From Paracamarosporium sp. OC-R06-R3 (taxonomy: Eukaryota > Ascomycota > Dothideomycetes > Pleosporales > Didymosphaeriaceae): DNA of 64,000 nt. Numbering within the stretch: the stretch's first letter is position 1; each line of letters starts with the position of its first letter. Below the pieces are notes generated by a model that saw only the letters and a list, made by a program, of their open reading frames with translations, was not told where the DNA came from and ran no database searches. The translations under genes were made by a program, and so were the position numbers. This document shows positions 33,194 through 45,210 of the stretch, one piece after another. The stretch lies in assembly GCA_019828545.1 (NCBI GenBank), contig JACVRA010000210.1, positions 531 through 64,530 of the forward strand. Reading direction: 5' to 3'.

Positions 33194-36100
33194 ATGTCAG
33201 AATTTGGAAGTAGCGTCAGCGACCCTGTCGTTATCGATCAGGATGATGTTAGCAACTACAATCCAGATCAAATTCTTCCAGAACCTCCGGAAGGTATCCT
33301 TAAAATACGCGCATGGTTGCAGCCTACTGATTATGCGCTTGACAATGGAGAATTCCACAAGCATCTCGCCTCTCACCTACCCGGTACAGGCACATGGCTA
33401 ACATCAAGTGATACATATCGTAATTGGCTCCAAAGTAGGAGTGAAGGGCTCCTATGGATCAAAGGGATACCTGGTTCAGGGAAGTCGGTTCTCGCCGCAC
33501 ATCTGGTAGATGAACTGGTCCAGTCCAATCCAGGAACCCCAGTATTATACTTCTTCTTCCGGCAAATCATTGACGCTAATCATGAGCCGGCTGCTTTATT
33601 ACGTGATTGGTTGGATCAGATTCTCATATATAGTCCGCCGTTGCAGAAGCGGTTGAAGGAGCTGATCAAGACGGGTCGATCGATTAGCAGCATCTCCATG
33701 GAGGATCAATGGTCCCACCTGAAGCTTGCGATCAACGGTCTCTCTGGGAGGGTCTTCTTTGTGGCAGATGCGCTGGACGAAATGGATCAGGGGAATGACG
33801 ATTTCCTTCGATCTCTGGCAACATTCGGCCAGTGGAGGCCTGATAAAGCCAAGGTACTCATAACCAGTCGGCCGGTTCCGGTTATCGAGGCACCTTTACG
33901 ACACTCGAAGCTCCTTAGTATACGCCTTGTAGAGAAGGATGTCGACGTTGATATCGCGAGCTATGTCAATCATGGTCTAAGGTCAACGAAGTTAGCGCCT
34001 AGCGACCAGAGTCTTATTAGAGATGCCATCCCAGGTCGAGCAAATGGTCTCTTCCTGTATGCAAAACTTGCTTTGGACGCTTTTCTTGAGCCAGGAGCTC
34101 GTATCCACGATGTCCTGCAGGCGCTACCAACCGATCTGCACAATATGTACACACGCTTGCTTCGTGAACATGCGACTCGATCCGGGGTGCCAGATGATAT
34201 CCAGCTTCTGCTTCTTCAATGGGTGACTCATGCTACACGTCCATTGCGGCTTCTGGAACTTGCGGAGATGCTGAATACAACATATTGGCCCGAGTCCGAA
34301 TCAGATCTGAAGGCGAGGAAAGATCTTGTTCGTGCAGCGACAGGGCCTCTGCTTGAAATACTTCCAGATGAGACTGTCTGTGTCATCCACCATTCCTTCA
34401 CGGAATATCTAAAGTGTATAACAAGAGACGAAGGTGATGGGGGATACCCAATTCTTCGCTTGGGACCAACTCATGGTCGTCTAGCTGTCGCCTGCTTGTC
34501 TTACTTACAGGCCGGCTGTCTTGATAGTGTGGACATATCCCGAGAGAAAGATGCTGAAGGAGACGGAGAACGATCGTGGTATCTCTCCAATCGTGACGAG
34601 CAATTTGCCACTAAAGAAGAGCAGCAGCTCAGGCTACGCTATCCCTTCTATCTGTATGCAGCGACCAATTGGCACATTCATGTGGCTCGATCTGCGTTAG
34701 AGCACTTCCCGCAAGACGAACTGAATATTGCCATCAACAGTTTTCTCGGAGACGACAAAAAGAGAAAAGCTTGGCTGAAATCGCAGTGGTCCAAGAGTGG
34801 ACACCAGTTTCACAGGCCTACCGCACTGCACATCGCTGCAAGGTACGGTTTGTGTGATTATTCCAAGTATCTTATCGAAGCTGGAGCAGATGTCCACGCG
34901 GGCGATATATCAGGCAAGACGCCTCTCTGGTTTGCCGCCTCCTCGGGACATGCGACTATCGTAAGAAAGCTTATCCCTGCTGGAGCTGACCCAGATGCGG
35001 AGGATGAACACTCCGGGCTCAGACCCTTACATACAGCAGCAAGCGAAAATCATGCAGAAGTCGTGACTGCGCTTCTTGAAGCTGGAGTCAATCCTTTGAC
35101 TGAAAAGACGACAGAAGAACCGGGGAACTGGTGCGGTAATGCTCCTACGTCAGTAGGACATACAGCTTTGATGGTGAGCTAATCGCATCATTGCATCTAC
35201 TACAAGCTAATCCACAGTAGTACGCCTGTAAAAATGGCCATCTGGAGGCTCTTGATGCCTTTATGCCATTCCTCCATGATCTTGACATGGTGCATCGTGC
35301 CTTGGAATGGTCTGCCTACAAAGGTCGCTCTAAGCTCGTACACCGCATTCTGCAGCATCCAGGCGTACAGGTGAATGCTAAGGTTCGTGGAGATACTGCC
35401 CTTGTTGCTGCTTGTCGTTCTTGCAGTCGTGATACTATCGTAACACTCATTGAAGCTGGGGCTGATCCTACCCTTCTTTGCGAAAATTGGGGTCCAGAGT
35501 TTGGTGGGATTGGCTCAGAGCGAAACTGTTTCTATTTACCTGGAGAAGAACCCGACGTACATCAGAAGCAAGGATTCACTGCGTTGCATGCCTTGTGCGT
35601 AGGTCGGGATACCAACAACAAGTTCAGCGCGGAGGAATGGCACGAGTTGATAACACTGCTGATCGAGAATGGAACCGACGTTAACCAACAGGAGCACGGC
35701 GGTGACACTGCTCTTCACTTTGCAGTTAACAACCCAATAGCAGTGCGTCTGCTTCTTGATGCCGGCGCCGATGCGAATGCTGTCAACAATTCAGGACAGG
35801 CGCCATTACATGTTGTCACCTCACCTGACTCGATCAGCTTGTTAGTCGAGCTAGGCAAGGCCGACATAAACAAGATATATCGCCAGAACGGACAATCACC
35901 CATACTTATTCTACAAAGCAACTATCATACTGATGCCATGCTCAAACTTTTAGAATATGGTCCGGACCTTACACTTAAAGACGGAAGCGGAAGCGGTCCC
36001 CTCCATCTTATGCTCAAGCATTGGAGTGGTAACGCGCCAGCTCTAAAAGCTCTTCTAGATGCAGGAGCAGACCCTAACGAGCGCAACCGCCTAGGTGAAA

Positions 36101-39100
36101 CGCCTTTGTTGGGCATGCGTATAGATCACCGGTCATCGACAGAACTATTAGACACATTATTAGAAGCGGGGGCCGACATAAATGCCAAAGATGTGACTGG
36201 TATGACGGTGCTTTCTCGAGCAATGAACCACGTTTCGTACAGTTTCACTAATCACAACGACGTCGAAGCCTTACTCGAAAAAGGCGCGGACCTCCATGTG
36301 CGCGATTTCGACGGGAGAACGCTGCTTCATCTTGCTACTTCGTTTCATCAGACTTCGGAATCGCCAAGATATCCCCAAGACAAGAAATTCAGATTCGATT
36401 ACCTGTTGACCAAGGGCATGGATCCTAAAGTTGTTGATTATTCGGGTAACACACTCTTGCATGAGCTCGCCTCAAAGCACCCTGTGCTAGACTCTCATCA
36501 TGGCCCCGGATTTGTTCCCTTGGCGAAAAAACTCCTGTCTTTAGGAATCGACCCCAATCAACAGAACCATGCAGGAAGAACTGCCCTGCATATGTTAGCA
36601 TCTGCTACATCATCTGGTTTCCCTCCACCTTCGATGGGGCCAGGCCCTCAGGATGTCATGTACCTGTTGATTTCGTTAGCAGAGAAAATTGACCTGAGGG
36701 ACAGTCAAGGCCTCACTGCTCTCCATTTGGCGAGTACTGTGTCAGAGCGCAATGTAAAGGTGTTACTTGACGCAGGAGCCGATCCCACAGTTGCAAGTTT
36801 TGAAGGCCTTACGCCACTTCACCTTGCGGCGCGCGCACGCCAAAGCAACATAGTAGGGCACTTGCTAGAGGCACTCAAGGTCACAAAAGCGGTGAACATT
36901 CATGCAAAAGATCAAAGAGGTCACAAGCCACTATACTATGCTTGTATGTCAGGAAGGCCAGAAACTGTGAAGTTATTGCTCCAAGCAGGGGCCGACGCAA
37001 CCGAAAGGGATCCTTTTGACGCATGCGCGATCTTTGAGGCCGAGAATGCTCTGTGGGTTATGGATCATCCAACAAAACCCAACCATAACCGTCGAAATAC
37101 GTCAGCGGCGGCCGCTGGACTCACTATTCACGACAGGACGCGACCAACAATCGCTTTCAGTAGCGACATCAGGCACCCAGGTCTGGATCCATATAAAGAC
37201 ACCGCTAGACTTGACGAGATCCTAGACATGCTGGTGGAGTACGGTGGCGACATACACAACACGGGATACCAGAGTATCGATATTGCTGCAACTGCAGGAT
37301 ATGAATACACCATTGACTGCTTTGCGCGAGCGAAAGAGAGGCATCCAAGTATCTCGGCAGCCAAATTATACTTTGGGACAGTCGCCACATTTGTCCAGCA
37401 TGTCAGACACTTCCACAGAGAAACCCAACATCGAGCGATATCTGAGTTCCACGGAGTGAAAGACGGTGCACCAAACAAAGAGCTAGTGTTGTACATGTTG
37501 AAACAGCGACAGTACCATACGATAGAAGCCCTGTTCAACAAAGGCGTCAGTTTCCTCGATTTCGACGAGGGTGGGTATCGACCAACCTCAAACATGCAGG
37601 ATTTCGTGAAGTTAGGCTTAGCATCGCTCGTGCAACAGATAGGCGATCTTGAAGCTAAACGTCAGCTCGAGAAGGGAAAGTGGCATGCCTTCAACAACAA
37701 TTCGAAGCCCGGCTTGTATAGAGAACTGGACCTAAGTGATTCAAAGAGATCTGAGTCATCGTTCTTGTTGTATGAAGCACTCCAAAGCTCGCTACCGAAT
37801 ATGGAGGTCGTACGTCTCCTAGTTGAAAGATTCCACGTGGATGTGAATGAGATGAAATACGTAAGCTCGTACGATCCGGACACAAAAGCATATATTCTCG
37901 GCCCGGATACGACTGCTCTACATTATGTAGCAAAGGGCTATCGCTGGTGGCATGTAGCCCTGGCCCTTCCGTATCTTATCTCAAAAGGAGCTGACGTGAA
38001 CATTCGAGGTAGCAAGTGTCGCAGTCCGTTACACGATGCATTTGGCGGTGATACTAGATACATAGGCACTTTTCACAGAGAGGCTGCTAGAGCGTTGATT
38101 TCAGCAGGTGCAGATGTTAATGCCGAGGATGATGAGGGTATGAGTTGTCTTGCTTACGTGACCTGTGATGATGAGATGGTACGTATATAGTCCAAGGATC
38201 CAAAACGTGGCTCTGCTAATCTATCAAGGCGAGATTGCTCATCGAGAATGGTGCAACTGTCGACGCGCATGCAATATTCACTGCAATCAATTACGTGCGT
38301 GCCGATGTCCTCGAAACGTTGCTTTCTACGGGTATCGATCCCAATGTGCGACGGTCATCTGAAAGCGTATCGAAATACAGAACGAGCCAGCCATCCGCCC
38401 GGGAGCAGTACCCACTTTGGTTTGCAGCAGCGAAATACTTTGCTAGTTTCAATAAGCTGGCGGAACAAGAGAAGGAGGACATAGATGCTATACTCAAAAT
38501 TATCGACCTCCTACTGGCGCATGGGGCAGATCCATTCGCTACATTCAAAAAGGAGAAGTTCATACGCAGATCCAACTACGACGACGACTCAACTACAGAC
38601 CTCGAGGACGACGATGCAAAGCTTATAATAGCGGGGGAATTGGGCACTGAGACCGAGTTCGAAACCATCACCATCCTACACGATCTACTAGAGTGCGGCA
38701 ATATAGTCCATCCGATACTCAATTTGGCGGATATTGACCCTCAGCGTCGCGACTCGAATGGCCGTACTGTGCTACATGCCGCATGCCGGAGCCAGATAGG
38801 TATCCATTTGCCTATCGATGCATTGTTTACCGCAATCACTTGCGAATACACGACTCCCGATGTTGAACTACCATCATTCTTGCAATGTCTGAGTTCCAAG
38901 GGTGCAGATATACTCGCGGTAGACAACCAAGGACGAAATATTCTACACCTCATGCTCGCTGCTCCCCATAATCATCAAAGATCTTCTCATCCGATACTTT
39001 CTGTGCTCCCACAGCTGTCTGATGCACACACTTCGTCTCTGGTCAACCGGGCCGACGTGCATGGTATCGCACCCTTACATCTAGCGATAAGATACGCTAT

Positions 39101-39686
39101 CTTTCGAAACGATTCTTCACCTGTAGAAGCTCTGCTCCAAGCCGGTGCAGATCCGTTCGCAGTAGACAACAAGGGGAACAGTGCTCTCCACATTCTAGCA
39201 TTCCGCGTTGACGATAGCGAAGAAGTCCGATCGCTATTCTCAAAAATGCTGACCCTTGGGCTCGATGTCAACACCAGGAATGCCTCCGGCCAAACACCAC
39301 TTTTTAACTTGAATAAACACTTGCCAAGTCAAGACCTGAATACTGTGTGCAGCGCACATGAGGTGATCACACCCGCTCAAGCCCTCGCCATATTTGAAGA
39401 CGCAGGAGCAGATCTGTTCGCGAAGGACAAGCAGGGGAGAGGACTGTTACATGTTGCCGCCCGGTCGAAGGAGAGCAACCGCGCGACGAGGTTCGAATTG
39501 CTAGTGAAGAAAGGACTAGATGCGGCTATGGAAGATGAGCAGAAGAGGACGGCGCTGGATGTTGCCGCTGCGTGCGATAACCAGAAAGTTCTAAAGCTTT
39601 TCGACAAGGATAATATCAGGAACAAGGTCTTGGCGGAGGAGCTAGAAGCCGAGCCTGGATATGATAGTGATGATATGGGGTTTTGA
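33194..39686 (+). CDS. NACHT-ankyrin repeat protein (NLR-like, 2131 aa)
   Basis: Three exons, 33194-35173, 35221-38178 and 38229-39686, give 2131 residues. After a short N-terminus comes a NACHT-type NTPase: P-loop GIPGSGKS (91-98), Walker B FFVADALDE (188-196) and ITSRP (223-227). From about 543 to the end there are more than twenty ankyrin repeats (such as DTALHFAVNN..LLLDAGADANAVNNSG). No HeLo, HET or other large effector domain precedes NACHT; the first 40 residues are short and acidic. The second exon begins after the tandem acceptor cagtag: using cag would put a TAG stop at the junction, using cagtag restores GHTALMYACKNGHLEA. Fungal NACHT-ANK proteins are STAND-type switches thought to act in non-self recognition and regulated cell death. 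Function here is inferred from architecture. Confidence 0.92.
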
Positions 39687-40911
39687 GGGGGTTGCATTGA
39701 TGAAGAGCCCAGGACTGTTGAATGCAATTGTAGGTAGGGAACTGTTTGTGCATGTGAATATACATTGAGACACTCTGGAAGTTCAAAAGTTTAGCTCAAT
39801 GGATGTCACCCTTGCTTTCAGCTTCTAAATTCGCGTAAGCCAACGCGATGGATGCACGGACGGCCCGTTCGTGACGCAATTGCTTGCACTCGATCGGACT
39901 GCAGGCCCCGGCTTTCGGTGCGAAAATATGAAACCTGGGTAAAGGAAAACGACGCAGCTCGTGCAGAATGTGGCTTTTTAGTGACAAGGCGGGGGTCTGC
40001 CTCTCCGAAGGACATTTCGGCACCGTCACCCTGCAAAGTTGTACGCCTTTGGTCCGAAGCGCGCGCTAACATCTAACACCCAAACGATGCGCTATACACA
40101 CTCTGCCTCAAGCTATTCTCCAGCCACGTCTCACTCCATAGTCCAGCTGAACAGGTTCAGATGCGCCTCCTCTTAGTAGGTTTCTACATCAATTCCCCAG
40201 AGCACCATTAGTAGAACGCTCTTAGCATTACTCAAGCTACTCAGAACTCCGGACCCTGTTTCAATCCCTACGAATTCGAAAAATACGTTGACACTCGCTG
40301 GCACGCGTGCGATGGTCGCAGGTCGCTCGCAGTCCACTGAGCCAACTCTTCAAATCCGTCATCGACACCGGGCCTGCCCACATGCACAACTACATCATGT
40401 CCGCCACAGTGGCACGGCAACCCTGGAACTACCCCTGCATTCCATTCACCGCCAAGTCTGGGCAAAAGCTTGCTGAAGCTTACTCCTTGCTTTCGTGCGG
40501 CATTTACGGTGCCAAGAGCCGCCAGAAAAGCTTGGTTGAGCTTAGCGCTTACACATCCTTGCTGCAACCCTCTTATACCGGAACACCTAGACGTACGCAG
40601 GTTACGGAAGCAATATACTTGCAGCCAATAGTGGCTGTTGAAGTGGAGCACTGCGGTGGCTGACGTGGCTCAGCTGAGAGGTGATGGAGTGCTTGCATGC
40701 CGATTGAGGCGGAAGAGGGACGATTAGCGAATCAGAGGGAAGATTGTGGCAGGTGGGACGGACGATGTGACGACGGGATGGTAGACGGGGGTGTGGCTGG
40801 GGTGCCAGATGATAGGAGCCTTGCTTGAAGTCTAATGACGCTCAAGGGGGAGGAGTTAGAATCGCTAGGGGGTAGATGGATGCTGGGCGTGGGTCTAGGG
40901 GGGGGCAGATG

Positions 40912-40918
40912 TATAAAG
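40912..40918 (+). promoter_or_regulatory. TATA box for the Cys-rich mini-protein
   Basis: A consensus TATAAAG, preceded by a G-rich stretch, 188 bp before the ATG at 41100. A pyrimidine-rich stretch (cctccccgtctctctgtcc) about 60-80 bp downstream is a plausible start region. TATA-type promoters in fungi are typical of highly inducible genes. Confidence 0.5.
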
Positions 40919-41020
40919 CTGGCAGAACGCGCGTCTGGTGGGTTCAACTTCCAGTGCCAAACCACACTACTGTCCTCCCCGTCTCTCTGTCCATACCCCT
41001 CACTTCAAAACTCTCTCTTA

Positions 41021-41077
41021 GTAAGGCAGACTCTGAGATTCGTTCTAGATGGAATATACTAACGCGGACGCGGATAG
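41021..41077 (+). other. Possible 5'-UTR intron
   Basis: GTAAGG donor at 41021, perfect branch sequence TACTAAC at about 41057-41063 and acceptor gatag ending at 41077, 22 bp before the ATG of the mini-protein. Length 57 bp, in the normal range for this window. RNA evidence is needed; the match to the branch consensus is the main support. Confidence 0.45.
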
Positions 41078-41099
41078 AAACGCTCTACCTTAATTCGCC

Positions 41100-41222
41100 A
41101 TGAAGGGCAGCACCACCTCCTCGATTACTTCCATCATCAAGCCGAAGCCCATCAAGCCTACATGCGGTGAAGAGTGCGACTGCTGCGGCTGCGACGAGTC
41201 GTGTTGGTGCGTTGTTATGTGA
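41100..41222 (+). CDS. Metallothionein-like Cys-rich mini-protein (40 aa)
   Basis: The frame ATG..TGA encodes 40 residues. The first half is Ser/Thr/Lys/Pro (MKGSTTSSITSIIKPKPIKP); the second half is CGEECDCCGCDESCWC, seven Cys in 16 residues arranged C-x3-C-x-C-C-x-C-x3-C-x-C. Dense C-x-C and C-C patterns like this bind Cu(I) or Zn in fungal metallothioneins, but the sequence is not one of the classic families I know. It has a TATA box 188 bp upstream and a possible leader intron. The codon TGG just before the last Cys overlaps a GTGCGT donor, so an alternative is that the frame continues in a further exon that I could not find. No signal peptide, so cytosolic. Confidence 0.5.
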   Translation: MKGSTTSSITSIIKPKPIKPTCGEECDCCGCDESCWCVVM

Positions 41223-43771
41223 AAACATTGGGATACCGAAGGGAACCTTTGAAGTTGTTGGTATGCGTTCCAGCGTTAGGAAGCTACATCGCATATGACA
41301 ATATGGATTTATTAAATGACTACTCTATGTTGTCAGTTTGCATAAGTAACATGGTGCAGGATGTGAATGCAATTGAGAGATATGGCACTTCATGTCCCAA
41401 TTCGAAGTTCCACTTGGACAATTTCTTGAATTTTTATACTCTGTTGGCGTACTGTGGGTTGCGATCGAATTTGCAGCGGCCGTGGGCCATTCACATATAA
41501 ACAAAATCACGTGACTAATGATGTATGTTGCTCTCGGTTCTAGATTCTCGGCTCTGGGTCCGAATGGAACGTCAACTACAGAGAAAAGCAGATTATAGTA
41601 TTTATCGCTCCTGTCCAGGTGAATCATCATCACACGTATATCCAATGCGATCCGCTTATTGAAGTTGTGCAGCAAAGTGTAGTAGAGTGTAACGTATAGG
41701 GTTTGCAGTATTTGCAGTGGAAAATGGTTCTACTGTGTTTCTCGTTCTTTTGCATGGGATGTGTGTCCAACTACTCGGGTATTTGTACTTTCGTGTACAG
41801 AACTTGAATTTTTCATTGTGGTCGTGCCAAATAACCACTAAACAGATCTGTTGACGTAGAATTGACCATGTCGATTTGAAACTGCATACAAAACAATGCT
41901 CATGCGCTGTTGACATAATGCTGATCAGCTTGAAAGCTTCTATTTTTTACCTACAATGGGATGTACCAGTACAGTAGCAGATCTACATAGTGTCATAGTA
42001 TATGGTTATCCTCGACAATGCCTACACGAAGCTGTAGTATAGGAAATGTTCGGGTTAGAGATCCAAACAGTTCCAATTCACCCGAGCGTCTCGAGCGTAG
42101 CTGCACGAGACGTCGAAATAGTTCGATCAGTCGCTGAACAGGGTTTTGATCCAGCCTTCCGCACTACGCCCTGCTACATCTATATGAGGAAGGTAAGGTT
42201 TGCGTCCACCAGCAGCAATACCCTTTTGCTACAACTTGGGCTCCAAGAACAACTTCCTGGACCTAAAATCCGGTTCGAAAGACTTCGAATATCCACTCAA
42301 TATTGAATTTGGCATTGTTGTGCGAATCGCAGCGTGCGACGTGGTTCTACAGCTGCAGCCGACCGGTGAGTGGAGCGGGGAAGCCATATTCCGCGCATTC
42401 CTAAAACGCCTTGTGCACGGGCTGAGGCAGCAAGGCTGAGAATCAGACTATCCATGGCTCCGAGGTCTATGGAGTCGGCTGTATAATTCTGCGACTTGCA
42501 CCGTCGCTCTGAATGGGATGAACAGATAAAGCGGTCCCCCCCCCTGGCTTTTTGTGGAGATCGAGGGATAAAGCGAAATCAACTCCTGCTGCGACTTTTT
42601 CAGTTCTAAGCGTCAAATTTGACCGCTCTTTTCAATCATGTGGCCACGTCATCTGCTGCGGTCAGCGCTGCGCATGCTTGTTTCTTACCATGCAGAGCAA
42701 TAAATTAGTACGATGTGGGATAGTCTTGGCTGTACGCCACATCCTGACTGAACAAGTGGATAGACGACAACCACATGCTCCAGCAGGATGCCAACACCAG
42801 GAAACCCTTGCGATTTGTTACTTAATTTCTCGATGATAATGTGCATGTTGCATGCGAAGGACAATTCTGGTCTACGTTCGGAGAGCTGGTTGGTGGAGAA
42901 TAGCCTGAGCACATCATGACTATGTGCCGTGGTCTTTTCAAGCTTTTGAATTGGTTGTGAGCATTTTCAGGCAAATGGGCTGATGTTTCTGGGATCATGC
43001 TGCAGGCTTGGGATCGTGTCGATTCGTGTTGCCGGATGCTAGAGTTTGCATAGCCTAGTTATGCGCAGAGAAACGCGAGCGGGAGCTACCTAGGTCCAAG
43101 AAGCACGATGCTAAGTTCTGGAAACGCAATTGAGTTTGCACCGCAGGTGTTGAAGGCGAGTATGAGACCAGAAGCGAGCTTCTTATATGCTCGCACCGCG
43201 ACCGAGTTCGCTCTGTTTCCTATTGAACTTCAATGGCTTTGTTCAAGTGTAGGTTGGTCGACGGCCATGTGTGCGCCTTGTCTTAGGCTTCGTGGTTCAC
43301 CGGAATTCTGCAAGTCCTGTACAAGGTGCCAGTTGTATGCGCGTTGAATAAGGCAGTCTTATTAGCGTGTGGCATCGATCTCCTACTGGTATCTCGCCAA
43401 TACCCAAGGTGCCAGCGAGTGAGGTTAATGTTACTGCGCCCGTAGCCGCGAAGCTTACGGCGGGGTTATCGCACTTTGCCAGCTGTGCTATTCGAATTGT
43501 ACCCGCACGTCGTTGTTCACTTGTGTCTCCATTCTCCTGAGTACTCGATACGGTAGTGTGTCGGTGCATCTGTCCTGAAGTTTTTGAAACGAGTGTACGA
43601 GATAATAGACCTTCATTCCAACAATGTCTAAGCAAGTGTTACAAGGCTTGCCGAGGTTACTCGCAATTAGCATGGCCTTGAGAATGGCACCAGCAGACAC
43701 TGGTTTGTTCATGCTGCTGATGGTTTTCCTATTGAGTAGGTTTGCTCCTTGGAGAGGCGTAATATGCTCCA
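41223..43771. other. Gene-poor intergenic region
   Basis: About 2.5 kb with only short, incoherent reading frames on both strands and no recognisable family, RNA gene or mobile element. A C-run lies at 42537-42543. Confidence 0.45.
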
Positions 43772-44002
43772 ATGCTGGAAACCACGCTGATACCTAGATC
43801 CTTCATAGGTGGCCCTACGGCGGCTGCACCGACGAGCGCGTCTTCCGATGCTAGAACCTCGCTTAGCGACATTTCCAGTATCATTGCCTTAGCGGTTGGC
43901 ATCCCAGGTGCAGCTGCTGCAATGATTGGGCTCGTCCACTATGTCAGGCAACGTAGAAAGGGTCGGAAAGGTAAGCCAGCATATTATCGTCAAGCTAGGT
44001 AG
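43772..44002 (+). CDS. Possible single-TM fragment, unknown
   Basis: A 76-residue frame with a Ser/Thr/Ala-rich start, then SSIIALAVGIPGAAAAMIGLVHY as one membrane helix and a strongly basic tail (VRQRRKGRKGK). This pattern, a TM helix followed by positive charges, is common at the C-terminal end of fungal surface proteins. No coding exon could be attached upstream with confidence, so it may be the last exon of a larger or decayed gene. I do not recognise the family. Confidence 0.28.
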   Translation: MLETTLIPRSFIGGPTAAAPTSASSDARTSLSDISSIIALAVGIPGAAAAMIGLVHYVRQRRKGRKGKPAYYRQAR

Positions 44003-44237
44003 CATGGGTCGCAGGGCACTTTCCATACGGGCGTGTGCTAAGATGATCGGTCTTGTCCCGAAGACGTGTAGTTGTCTTTCGTAAGTGGATGGAAAACAGG
44101 CGAAAGAACCGAGTATTCGATGAAATGTCAGTGAATCGGCTGACATGATGAGCAGGTATGAGTGATGAGTCAAGGCAACAAGACATGACGCGAGATGCGA
44201 CGGCACTAAGGGGTTCGTTAGCCGCGAGACCTAATAG

Positions 44238-44833
44238 GAATTCCAAGTTAATCAGATAATAGAGCTTGCTCGAGGTAACATTACACCTACATTAGAACTA
44301 GGTAACACAAGAACTTATAATGTTCACGTACCGGCACGAGTCTACCATCCACCACATGTATTTTCGGGAAGGGTGCTGCGGCGTGCAAATATAGACGGAG
44401 GGGGAACGCGGGCGGAAGCATTGGGCTCAACGGGCCCATCGGTTGGACGGGGCCAGCATTTCCTTGAAGCCAGAGAAAACGTCAGTGTGACCAGCCTAGC
44501 TGGCTTCGTGGAGCTAGAGCGCGATGGTTGGGAAGAGGAACTTCGCAATAAACCAACCCATATGAGGGCGGGGTCTCAGCTTGAGTCGCTGTTGCCTGTT
44601 ATTGAGGGTCAGATTCTGGACAAAGCTAGCTCAAGAATTCGTCGAGAAGGGTTGGTAGATGCGTAAACAGGTACAAATGAAAATGTTAACGTGGAGCAAG
44701 TGAGTGAAGAGTTGAATGAGGAAATTACCTTCAAACAACGTGATAGAGCGATAAATGTAGCAACAAACCATCGAGAAGCGTTGGGGCGATTGGTAGAGAC
44801 AATAAGACATAGTGCTAATAAGAGAGGAAGCTG
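44238..44833 (+). pseudogene. Reading frame with internal stop, unknown
   Basis: One frame is open from 44238 to a TAA at 44664-44666 and then continues in the same frame to a TGA at 44831-44833. Both parts look protein-like: before the stop, VSVTSLAGFVELERDGWEEEL and SQLESLLPVIEGQILDKA; after it, EQVSEELNEEITFKQRDRAI and REALGRLVETIRHSANKRG. The second part has helical, heptad-like character. No initiator ATG is obvious and no intron of normal length removes the TAA without bringing in another stop. The best reading is a decayed gene; a chance open frame is the alternative. Confidence 0.3.
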
Positions 44834-45094
44834 AATTACGAGGGAGGTGGTTCTCAGCGCAATATCAGAAAAGGTGCCTTTCCAACTGGCACAAGGGTGT
44901 GCACAGTTAATCAGTTTTTGAGGAAGAACTTGAAGAGGACTACGCACAGCGCAGTGTTCTGAGGGGGAATTGTAAATAGGTGCGGCTCGAGCGACACAAA
45001 AAAAGGGCCGACCAAGGTGGAGATGAATGACTCTTTCTGTTGACAGCTGAGAGGAGGATGGGGCGCAAAGAAATAAAGGAAGGGCAATGCTGGT

Positions 45095-45210
45095 GAGAAA
45101 GGACAAAGGACAAAGGACAAGGAAAAAGGGCAATGCCAACGGTAAAGGGCAAGGGCAAGGGCACCGGCAAGGGCACCACTGCAAGGGCACCGAAAGGCCA
45201 CCGGTAGGCC
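45095..45210. repeat. Short direct repeats (ggacaaa / gggcaa / gggcacc)
   Basis: A purine-rich run in which ggacaaa, then gggcaag, then gggcacc and ggccacc units follow each other. It produces a spurious Pro/Cys/Leu-rich frame on the minus strand. From its end to 46816 no gene is supported, apart from a weak candidate at 46231-46473. Confidence 0.6.

Larger units (their letters stand above)
39687..41099. other. Intergenic upstream of the Cys-rich mini-protein
   Basis: 1.4 kb without a supported gene on either strand. Its last 200 bp contain the TATA box and possible leader intron described for 41100-41222. Confidence 0.5.

Noticed and set aside
39796..40663. Short frames on both strands after the NACHT-ANK gene (77-127 codons)
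   Set aside because: They overlap each other antisense, show no domain, signal peptide or splice partner, and have random composition.
44609..45190. 193-codon minus-strand frame with a Cys/Pro/Leu-rich start
   Set aside because: The start is a translation of the gggcaa/gggcacc repeats and the rest is antisense to a more protein-like plus-strand frame.
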